From: SZAS-103 sp964640525
GTDB lineage: Bacteria; Pseudomonadota; Gammaproteobacteria; Xanthomonadales; Xanthomonadaceae
Length of the DNA stretch: 64,000 bases
NCBI GenBank assembly: GCA_964640525.1
Contig: CAZXGS010000001.1
Span: forward strand, 124,001 to 188,000
Reading direction: 5' to 3'
A model generated the notes under the pieces. It was not told the origin of the DNA. It saw only the letters and a list, made by a program, of their open reading frames with translations, and ran no database searches. Below, one piece after another: positions 24,690 through 31,699 of this stretch. How positions within the stretch are numbered: position 1 is the stretch's first letter; the number at the start of each line of letters is the position of its first letter. Made by a program: the position numbers and the translations under genes.

Positions 24690-25168
24690 GGCTCGAGGGA
24701 CCCAAACTGACTGCCGACCAGCCGGTCGAACGCGTCCTCATCGAGCGCGAACAACATCGAATGCCGTAACACCTCGGTGATACCACCTTCTCCGTCGTCG
24801 TCGCCTGTTCCTGGCGCCCCGAGATCACCGGTGCGACCGCCGTCGCCGTCACCCCGATCCGGTGGGCCAGGCGGCTGCCAGCCTTCGGCAATTTGCCAAC
24901 GCTTGAATCGGGGATTGCTGTCAGGCGCGGGAATTCCGCTGAGCAGATCAAGCGCCTCCAAGGACTCCAGTGCGCTTTCGACCGCCTCGTGAGGATCGTC
25001 AAAGGGCCTGCCGAACCACCAGAAATAACCCCAACCGCGGTCTGCCGCGACGTCTCTGACGTCGTCCCAAAGCTCTCGAGCACTGCATGATTCCTGCTTT
25101 CGTAGACGAGCAAGCGCCGCGCGCAGGACGTCCAACACCGGATCGCGGCCGCTTTCGATCGTCGCCAT
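24686..25168 (-). CDS. Acidic partner protein of flavoprotein
   Basis: A 160-aa protein. Residues 1-85 are helical with a WGYFWWFGRPFDDP segment and may be a winged-helix-like module; residues 95-130 are a low-complexity linker rich in Gly, Asp and Pro (DRGDGDGGRTGDLGAPGTGD); the C-terminal 30 residues form a helix ending LVGSQFGSLEP. The stop overlaps the flavoprotein start by 4 nt. A disordered acidic linker with flanking helices suggests an adaptor. No known family. Confidence 0.65.
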   Translation of the reverse strand: MATIESGRDPVLDVLRAALARLRKQESCSARELWDDVRDVAADRGWGYFWWFGRPFDDPHEAVESALESLEALDLLSGIPAPDSNPRFKRWQIAEGWQPPGPPDRGDGDGGRTGDLGAPGTGDDDGEGGITEVLRHSMLFALDEDAFDRLVGSQFGSLEP

Positions 25169-25424
25169 TTCTTAGCCCCAGCTTCTGTCCGTTCCCACCT
25201 ACTTCGTCGCCGTCCAATCGAGCGATGAGCTCAGCGGCGCAATTTCTCGTGGATCCTACCCCCAAGCCATTGATTTCGCTTCCACCGCGAGAAGGCGACT
25301 GCGATGCAGGCGCCTGCCCCCGTACTAGCCGATTGTCTCTATGGTGCAAGCACACCTCAGCTCTTTTTGGCGCAACACTCGCAGCCCGCGATCAGGCAGG
25401 ATCGGAATACCGGTACTCTCCGCC

Positions 25425-25610
25425 CTAGATGTCGGCCGTACAACACCGGCCGCCCTGCGCAAAGAGATGTCCTACAATCATGTACTCTAGGCGCTGCTCT
25501 TCCATCGGCGCCAGCGAAAGCGGCTTCGCTCGAAATCCGAAAGCGTCTTGAAGAAACCGGTTGGCGCAGCCTTCGTCGCATGGCAACGCGACGCTCGTAC
25601 GTTCATCCAC
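25425..25610 (-). CDS. Possible small gene directly after the PD-(D/E)XK nuclease gene
   Basis: A 61-aa ORF from GTG 25610, the codon immediately after the nuclease stop (TGAGTG). It has four Cys (PCDEGC, CC near the end) and no database-like motif I can name. The spacing suggests re-initiation, but a chance ORF is possible. To its right-hand end (25169-25424) I see no gene. Confidence 0.35.
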   Translation of the reverse strand: MDERTSVALPCDEGCANRFLQDAFGFRAKPLSLAPMEEQRLEYMIVGHLFAQGGRCCTADI

Positions 25611-26396
25611 TCATCCACGCCACGCATCATTGTGTTCGAACAACGAGAGGAACTCCACGAACGCGTTCGCATTCACGATCCAGACTGTGTTTTCCTTCCT
25701 CGACTCCAGGCTGCAAAGGTCGCTGAGCTGTGAGAGGAAGTCCGGTGACGCCGTGGAAAGCTGCTTGCGGAAGCGAATGTACGGAACCTCCTCGAACGCG
25801 TTCGTGGAAGCGGTTCCGTCGACGAGCGAAATGTCCTGAGGGTCGACCTTGCAGACGACCAACTTCGCCGTGGTCACGATGACGTTGGCGTAGACACGCA
25901 CGAAGAAGGGCCGGCGCGTCAATACCTTTCTTTCCTCGCGCGCAAGTCCCTCGGTAGCGCAGACCAGTCGCGCCGCATCGCTTTCCAGCAGCGAACGCGA
26001 GTTGTCATCGAACACGCAGAACATGGATTCGACCGTCGCCGGCTCGGCCTGCAGGTCCGACCATCCCTCGCGTACGGCCTGATTTTCGTGAACCATCACC
26101 CAGGCCTTGCAATGCGACCGGGACATCGATTTTCCAGCAGGCACGAGAAAGATCCAGGATTTGTTCGTGACCCGCTTGCATTCGACGACCAACACGGAGT
26201 TCCCGGCACTGCTTTGAAGCACGAGATCGATGAATCCGGAATCATCCTTGGTCGGATGGCTCCACGCGTGTTCCTGGTAGAGGACGGACCATCCATGTCT
26301 GTTCCTGGTTTTGGCGACCTCGTCGGCGATCTTGATCTGAAGCGGGAACCCAGACTTGTTGACGATGGTCCTGAGCGCGTGGTTTTCGTCGGCCAT
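25611..26396 (-). CDS. PD-(D/E)XK nuclease-fold protein
   Basis: A 261-aa protein, start ATG 26396 (MADENHALRTIV); the upstream 45 codons in the same frame are not protein-like. Active-site pattern: SGFIDLVLQ with D57, then VLVVECKR with E72 and K74, a D...ExK nuclease centre about 15 residues apart; an upstream Glu (E26) may complete it. The C-terminal half (about 130-261) is an uncharacterised mixed domain. It is probably a defence or restriction-type nuclease; no partner methylase is next to it. Confidence 0.7.
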   Translation of the reverse strand: MADENHALRTIVNKSGFPLQIKIADEVAKTRNRHGWSVLYQEHAWSHPTKDDSGFIDLVLQSSAGNSVLVVECKRVTNKSWIFLVPAGKSMSRSHCKAWVMVHENQAVREGWSDLQAEPATVESMFCVFDDNSRSLLESDAARLVCATEGLAREERKVLTRRPFFVRVYANVIVTTAKLVVCKVDPQDISLVDGTASTNAFEEVPYIRFRKQLSTASPDFLSQLSDLCSLESRKENTVWIVNANAFVEFLSLFEHNDAWRG

Positions 26397-26474
26397 AGGC
26401 TTCCAGAAGGGTGTGCACCGGGACGATGGCTTCAGATGATGGAACGAAAAGATCGATCCTGCTACTAGTATGGC

Positions 26475-26499
26475 CCGGGGAATCGATCCTATTCCCCGG
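26475..26499. promoter_or_regulatory. 9-bp hairpin upstream of nuclease gene
   Basis: CCGGGGAAT (26475-26483), loop CGATCCT, ATTCCCCGG (26491-26499): a perfect inverted repeat 78 bp upstream of the nuclease start. The loop and a second word at about 26455 both contain ATCGATCC. It could be an operator or a structured leader; there is no T tract. Confidence 0.4.
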
Positions 26500-26542
26500 C
26501 GATGCGCAGATTGAGAACTGGTAGTACGCACTGGGTAAAAAA

Positions 26543-26857
26543 ATGTGGCAGTCGCTGTTGAGCGGAGAGACTACCTACAAGGTCGGTCACCGCGGCAGTC
26601 TCAATGCCACGCCCAAGTCGCTGTGGCGGCTGTGGTTCCCCAAGGGCAGTTCGACACCCATCAGTGGCAAGCGCATGTTGGCTATGCTCTCGACCATAGC
26701 CGGCAAGCACGGGGACGAGGACAGTGGCACCGAGGTGCCGCGGCGAAAGCTGCTCAGCGCCCTGCAGTCGCACACGCGGCTTCGCAACACGCAGGGCTTG
26801 CATGGCTCCCACGATCCGAAAGGGCCGCCGCACGTGGACGAAGTGTTGCCGCTGTAA
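26543..26857 (+). CDS. Short ORF, possibly a gene remnant
   Basis: A 104-aa ORF with good GC-rich codon usage (MWQSLLSGETTYKVGHRGSL...). An in-frame TAG lies 8 codons before the ATG and only an A run, no ribosome site, precedes it. I do not recognise it; the C-terminal LHGSHDPKGPPHVDEVLPL is polar. It may be the 3' part of a larger gene lost on the left. Confidence 0.35.
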   Translation: MWQSLLSGETTYKVGHRGSLNATPKSLWRLWFPKGSSTPISGKRMLAMLSTIAGKHGDEDSGTEVPRRKLLSALQSHTRLRNTQGLHGSHDPKGPPHVDEVLPL

Positions 26858-27251
26858 GAGCGGGGTAGGACCCCTGATTGCGCAGGGCCGCCGCTGTCGA
26901 CGCCCGGGTGGTCCTGGTCTTGCCTAGTCGTAGTGCGACCAACGACCGAACTCGGACTAATGCGCGCGTGCGTTGGCCGGACGCGTTGCGCCCGAGCGCG
27001 ATGGCGCTGCCAAGCCGTCCACGTCAGCAGGAGGCCCATGACGGCTGCGATCAGGCCCGTGGCGTAGTGGCCCAGGGTCAGCAAGAAGGCTAAGGCCTCG
27101 TTGACGTGCGCGTGAAAGGCCACGCCGACCGCCACGGCAGCAGGCGCAGCAGCTCGCACGGTACCCCTATCGGCACGTCGCCGTGGCCGCCGCCTCATAG
27201 ACCTGGACTTGCGGACACTGAGCGACGCCCGGCCATCCAAGGACGACTCCC
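26858..27251. other. Stretch without a convincing gene
   Basis: About 390 bp. The long minus-strand ORF here (to 27240) contains two short hydrophobic segments (AFLLTLGHYATGLIAAVMGLLL), which might be a degraded membrane protein, but its N-terminal part is Arg-rich and continues antisense through the neighbour. I see no signal that supports a gene. Confidence 0.3.
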
Positions 27252-27773
27252 ATGAAGAAACTGCTTGCCGCGTTGCTTGTCGCGATGGTGTCCGTCGCGT
27301 CGGACGCCTGCTTCAGCGCCGAGCCACGGCCGACGATCCCGGCCAACGACATCATCGAGGTTGTCGCACCGGGGGCCGCACCCATGGTCGTGAGCCATGC
27401 CGCGCTCACCGGCCTGCCGCGCACGCAGATCACCGCCTCCATCCATCAGGAGGCGCCATCGCAGTGGGATGGCGTCCTGCTGGCCGACGTGCTGCACCTG
27501 GTCCACGCGCCGCAAGCTGGCGAGCTGCGGGGCCGTGAAATGACGAAGATCGTGCGCATCACGGCGGCCGACGGCTACCAGGTCGTCTTCAGCCTCGCCG
27601 AGCTGGATGCGGACTTCAGCCATACGACGGTGCTGCTGGCGGATCGGCACGAGGGTCGGCCGCTGACGGTCGAAGACGGTCCTTACCGATTGGTCGTGCC
27701 TGGGGATAAACGAGCTGGCCGATGGGTACGGAACATCAAGTCCATCGAATTGATCGACGTCGGTAGTCGCTGA
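27252..27773 (+). CDS. Exported molybdopterin-binding-domain-like protein
   Basis: A 173-aa protein with a signal peptide (MKKLLAALLVAMVSVASDAC then FSAEP). The mature part resembles a small oxidoreductase molybdopterin-binding domain: VLLADVLHLV, KIVRITAADGYQVVFSLAELD and PLTVEDGPYRLVVPGDKRAG are typical of the truncated sulfite-oxidase-like family. The Cys that would bind the cofactor in full-length enzymes is not seen, so it may not be catalytic. A ribosome site (AAGGACGA) precedes ATG 27252. It stands alone on the plus strand. Confidence 0.7.
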   Translation: MKKLLAALLVAMVSVASDACFSAEPRPTIPANDIIEVVAPGAAPMVVSHAALTGLPRTQITASIHQEAPSQWDGVLLADVLHLVHAPQAGELRGREMTKIVRITAADGYQVVFSLAELDADFSHTTVLLADRHEGRPLTVEDGPYRLVVPGDKRAGRWVRNIKSIELIDVGSR

Positions 27774-27934
27774 TTCTGCCCTGACTCACAGGCTCACCCA
27801 GCCGAGCGGCCGGCCACCCAAGGACATGGAGCAGTTCTAGTCGGCCACGGATGGAGCACTTTGAGTGGCCTGCAGGCTGATCCAGATTTCCGAAGGCACA
27901 AGCAGCAGCAGCAAGATCAAGAGCAGCACAGTGA

Positions 27935-28213
27935 TCAGGAACTAGCGGCACGGGTGATCAACAAGTCCGGTTTTCGCAAACCGTTGTCCAGGCCGGCGCG
28001 GACGTGCTCTTCGCAGCTGGCAACTGCGGGCAAAAGTGTCAGGATTCGCGGTGCGGGACCGGGGACCCGCGGCACGCCCTTGGGTGGGATGTGGTCTTCG
28101 GTCAGGCGTGCCACCGCGCCGCACAGATTGCACGGTCCTCCATCCCGTCCGCGAGTTTGAATGCGCATTGGGTAGTCCATCGTGTCCACGCGACCAGCGT
28201 AGCGCGTGGGCAA
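27935..28213 (-). pseudogene. HNH-endonuclease-like fragment
   Basis: A 92-aa ORF that contains PCNLCGAVARLTEDHIPPKG, a treble-clef HNH start (C28, C31, H41). In intact relatives a second CxxC or HNH segment follows; here the sequence loses resemblance after about residue 50 and stops. I read it as a broken 5' fragment. Start could be Met12 (28180). Confidence 0.4.
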
Positions 28214-28674
28214 CAGGCCGCGAGGTTGCCCGAGCCCGCGCCCCGGCCTCAGGGCGCGACCGGAGACGGCCCGTTGTCTTCCGGAGGATCGTCATCAGCG
28301 CGCGGCGGAGCCGGCGGCTCGGGGCAATGGGATCTTCAGCGCCGGCCGGCCATGGTATCGCGCCCGCGCTGGATCTCCCGGGCAATGCGCAAGTCCAGCG
28401 AGCGGATCTCTTCGGCCGCGATCGTCCGTACGCCGGGGGCGAGATCCTCCAGCCAGGACGTCGAGCCTCGAACTAGGCGCCGAATGAAAACGCCTAGACT
28501 GGGTAGGGTGAGTAAGCACGCGAGGTGGTTGCCTCGGGACATTGATCGAGTCGATCTAGTGCTTTGACCGCGGGCAATACGCTAGTGGCCCTGAAGGCAG
28601 CGCGCAAGTATCCCCGGATACAACCATCCGCGAGGGACCGCAGTCTTTAATGTCAGGTACAAAAAGGAGAGCCA
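28214..28674. other. Stretch with short overlapping ORFs only
   Basis: About 460 bp. A 68-aa minus ORF at 28336-28542 (MSRGNHLACLLTLPSLGVFI...) has a helical, plausible C-terminal half but no ribosome site or family. The other ORFs are Arg/Pro-rich and overlap it. The last 40 bp hold the ribosome site of the gene at 28675. Confidence 0.3.
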
Positions 28675-30288
28675 ATGAACGCATACGACCAGCCCACCAA
28701 AGTGCGAGCCAGAACGCTTGCGTTGTCGCACGCAGTAGAGCTGTTGACGACCCGCCGAGATCACGCGGCGGTCGTTCCGAAAAACTATGTGGCTCGCGTC
28801 AAGCGGACATTGGCAAAGAGCGAACTGGCGGCAGAAAAAAGGGCTGCCTCTCATTGCGGTAGAAGCATCATCGGCCGCTGGGAAGAGTTCAGGCTCAGCA
28901 AGGTGGGGTGCAAGACAGCGGCTGACTTGACCATCGCCTATCTGGCGGGCCCTGAACCCCTCAACGACTTTCGGGAATTGGTCAAGCTGGGCGTTCACCC
29001 GCACAACATCTTCGGCTTCGAGTCCGAAACGAAAGAGTTCAACTTGGCCTTAGAGGCGGCCAAAGCGTCAGAATTCCCGTTGCTCAAGATCATCAAGATG
29101 CCGCTCGACAGGTACCTGCAAGCGGTCCCCATGTCCTTTGACATCATCTACTTCGATGCTTGTGGTCCACTGCCAAGCCCGAGTCAGCGCACCTTGCGCA
29201 CCGTGGCCAACATCTTCAGGTACCAGCGTCTCAATCCACTATCTGTCCTGATCACCAATTTTGCGGGGCCCGATGCCAGCAATGACGTCCTCACGCGATC
29301 CTTTGTGGACCTGGTTAGTGGCTACCTGTACCCACGCGCTTTCCAGGAGTCAGAAGATCCGAAGTGGAACTTGGACGATGGGCCAAAAGCCCACGGGTTC
29401 ACGCCGAGAAAGTCCGAGGACGACGAATTATTCTCCGATCTTGTGATCGCCGATCTTCCTCGTTACTACGGCAACTACATTACGCAGCAGCTGTTCGACC
29501 TTGGATCATTCATCGTGCCAATGAGCCGCCTTGCCGCGGGTCGGGATACGAGCATGTGGAGCACGTTCTTCACGAAGAACGCGGAAGATCTTGCCAAGCA
29601 GGCAGGCCACATGAGGACTTTTGATGCCGATGGCAATGGAGGAGACTACATCGTCGACTGCGACATGAATGCGCTGGGTTGGTCATTCTGTGCACTTCTG
29701 GACGACAACGACTCCGGGGACTACCCGATGATTGACGTTCAATCACGTAGCCTGTTGCAGACGTGGGCCCGTGAGTTGGGTGGTTCACCCGAAGCAAAGG
29801 TTCGGGAGGTCGTTGACGCCTACTTTATGCTGCGAAATTCGCGGGACGAAGACTTGCTCAGGCCGGCGATGCAAGAACTCCTGCTCGGTTATCCGTACCT
29901 GCGGGGAATGCACATGTTCTGCGATTTGCCCACGCTCGAGTTGGCCTTGTTTCCCGTCATGGCCCAATTTTCATTTCCCTATCACTACAACGTACGGGAA
30001 ACCCGGCGCTATCGTTATGTTGCCGAAGGGAGGACCACGACGATGTTCCTGGACGTCATTCCCTTTGACACTTGTCGATACATCTATGACTGGCTGCCGT
30101 CGACCGAACTGGTTTCACAGTCCTTCGACTTAGTCGGCCATCAGCTTGTGTACCGTTTTGCGCTTGATGCTGTGGTCAAGCACACGATCAGGTACAACAA
30201 CGAGTATCTGTTTGGTGCGCACGTTGTTGGCGTCAACGAGAAAGGTTACACCGAACACCTTCTCGTACCCAGGCAGGTGATCGCCTGA
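28675..30288 (+). CDS. Methyltransferase-like protein of unknown role
   Basis: A 537-aa protein; ATG 28675 has AAAAGGAG 6 nt upstream. Residues about 80-200 follow a Rossmann methyltransferase pattern: DLTIAYLAGPEPLNDF (degenerate motif I), an acidic residue in GFESE, MPLDRYLQ, then DIIYFDACGPLPS (motif IV-like), ending with PLSVLITNFAGPD. The C-terminal about 330 residues have no domain I can name and contain many aromatic residues. No restriction gene is adjacent. GC content is lower than in the core, in keeping with horizontal transfer. Confidence 0.6.
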   Translation: MNAYDQPTKVRARTLALSHAVELLTTRRDHAAVVPKNYVARVKRTLAKSELAAEKRAASHCGRSIIGRWEEFRLSKVGCKTAADLTIAYLAGPEPLNDFRELVKLGVHPHNIFGFESETKEFNLALEAAKASEFPLLKIIKMPLDRYLQAVPMSFDIIYFDACGPLPSPSQRTLRTVANIFRYQRLNPLSVLITNFAGPDASNDVLTRSFVDLVSGYLYPRAFQESEDPKWNLDDGPKAHGFTPRKSEDDELFSDLVIADLPRYYGNYITQQLFDLGSFIVPMSRLAAGRDTSMWSTFFTKNAEDLAKQAGHMRTFDADGNGGDYIVDCDMNALGWSFCALLDDNDSGDYPMIDVQSRSLLQTWARELGGSPEAKVREVVDAYFMLRNSRDEDLLRPAMQELLLGYPYLRGMHMFCDLPTLELALFPVMAQFSFPYHYNVRETRRYRYVAEGRTTTMFLDVIPFDTCRYIYDWLPSTELVSQSFDLVGHQLVYRFALDAVVKHTIRYNNEYLFGAHVVGVNEKGYTEHLLVPRQVIA

Positions 30289-30598
30289 TCAGTGTGCGTG
30301 CGACAGGCATTCGACAGCGAGATGTGCCGCGGACAATCTCACGCCGTCGCTGATGCGATTGATAGCCACATGGAGCAGGGCAGGACCAGGTAGCTGACAT
30401 CGGCCGCGCCGCCATGTGCTCTCCTAATCGAATCGCCTTGGGGCCTGGAGGCAATCTACATGCGAACGGGGGTCGCCTGAGAACGGCATTCCACAAATCT
30501 ACCCGCAGAAAAAAAGAGATCGATCTGATCCTTCAAGACTGCGCGCCCATGTCGTTGGGCGCGCAGTTGAAGCTACAACCAGTCGCGGAGGCTACGCC
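30289..30598. other. Intergenic stretch with terminator-like hairpin
   Basis: 310 bp without a convincing gene. It contains an ATCGATC word at about 30518 next to an A7 run, and the hairpin listed at 30531-30572. Confidence 0.35.
30531..30572 (-). terminator. Long hairpin downstream of Cys-rich small gene
   Basis: Inner stem CTGCGCGCCCA (30539-30549) with TGGGCGCGCAG (30556-30566), loop TGTCGT; an outer CTTCAA (30531-30536) pairs with TTGAAG (30567-30572) over a 2-nt bulge. It lies 27 bp after the stop of the minus-strand gene. On that strand a run of seven T follows about 20 nt later. Likely terminator, possibly two-way. Confidence 0.55.
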
Positions 30599-30838
30599 TT
30601 ACGGGTGCCAGGCGCACATACCGCCCTTGTCGAGCTCTCCGGCAGGGTAGGTGGGGATGAGATCGACATCCTCATCGTCGCCTGGAACCTCGATCGTCGA
30701 ATCCCAACAGCACGCGCACTCCCCACGGTCGTCGTCGAACGCGTGATCCTCACAGAAGCATTGCGCGGGCTCGATAATCTCGTGGTCCTTGGTTGCCAGC
30801 ACGTGAGTTGCCGGGTTGCCGCATTTAGAGCAGTTCAT
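30599..30838 (-). CDS. Small Cys-rich, probable zinc-binding protein
   Basis: A 79-aa protein, start ATG 30838 with AAGGAAT upstream; the ORF to 31027 is not protein-like before this. Nine Cys and several His: CSKCG (3-7), CFCEDH, CACCW and a terminal CAWHP. This looks like two treble-clef or zinc-ribbon sites. The middle is strongly acidic (GDDEDVD). No family name recalled. It is a stand-alone gene with its own terminator-like hairpin. Confidence 0.6.
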   Translation of the reverse strand: MNCSKCGNPATHVLATKDHEIIEPAQCFCEDHAFDDDRGECACCWDSTIEVPGDDEDVDLIPTYPAGELDKGGMCAWHP

Positions 30839-31215
30839 GGGGTATTCCTTAGTTGTGAGAAGTAGGGTATGGGCTGAAGCATCGCCACTGCCTGTTCGAG
30901 CGAGTCGAAAGGGGGCGTAGGTATCGCGTGCCTGGCCGTGTGTTGCGTGGCGCAGGGGGCGTAGTTGAAGCGTAGCCACAGCAGTGGCAGAGGGGGCGCG
31001 GAAGGGTGTAAAGCCCTTAGCGATCACGAAGATCTGGTCAACGCGCGCGCGTCGTCTGGAAGCCGCTCGGCCGCTATAGCGGCACGATCCTTGACGCGCT
31101 TGAGGCAGGATCGCGAGCTCGAAGAGGGACTGAGTGTTGGAGCGTTCTCCTTGGCGGATGCCTCACGCTAGACGCGCTCAATCCAAAGGTCAAGTCCCAA
31201 CATCGCTCGATATCG
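30839..31215. other. Stretch without a convincing gene
   Basis: 377 bp. The short plus ORF at 30965-31171 is Arg/Ser-rich with no ribosome site. Nothing else supported. Confidence 0.3.
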
Positions 31216-31485
31216 TTGACCTTCGCTTCGCATCCTATCTGGGGATACAAGACTGCACGTTTCGATGCATGTAAGCATCGAACAGTACAGGCGACGGCCT
31301 TTCAGCCGATCTATGACAAGGCTTGCAACCAAGACCCAGTCGCTTCTGCAAAGTTCTTTGGCCTAATCCTTTGGGACGTTGTTCGGAGCCATGAAGACGT
31401 TTGGGGGTTTGGTCGTTACAAGCTTGGCGACGTACCAATCGAAGGCATGACCTACTTTAGGCTCAATAACCAGCCACCACGCTAA
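31216..31485 (+). CDS. Small hypothetical protein
   Basis: An 89-aa ORF (MTFASHPIWGYKTARFDACK...) with a natural amino-acid mix and aromatic residues (FFGLILWDVVRSHEDVWGFG) unlike a random high-GC frame. Codon usage is less GC-biased than in its neighbours. No ribosome site is clear and the true start is uncertain. Unknown family, perhaps a remnant. Confidence 0.4.
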   Translation: MTFASHPIWGYKTARFDACKHRTVQATAFQPIYDKACNQDPVASAKFFGLILWDVVRSHEDVWGFGRYKLGDVPIEGMTYFRLNNQPPR

Positions 31486-31699
31486 CGAAGGCGCGTCCAT
31501 GATGTCGCAACGGCGGATCGGGTCGAAGGTTGGCGGCCTGTAGGCGAGCGGGCATGGTTTCTCCGTGTGGAGCGTGCAGACGATCAGCGGGGATTACGCA
31601 GACGCTCGAGCAACAATGCGTCGAGAATGCGCTAAGCAGGGGCTGGTCATTGATGATTCGGACGGGTAGGTAGCGTGTGCGAAGTCATCGTGGAGGGCA

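Noticed and set aside
26489..27240. Minus-strand ORFs with Arg-rich N termini and a hydrophobic segment
   Set aside because: No ribosome site, overlap each other and the better plus ORF at 26543.
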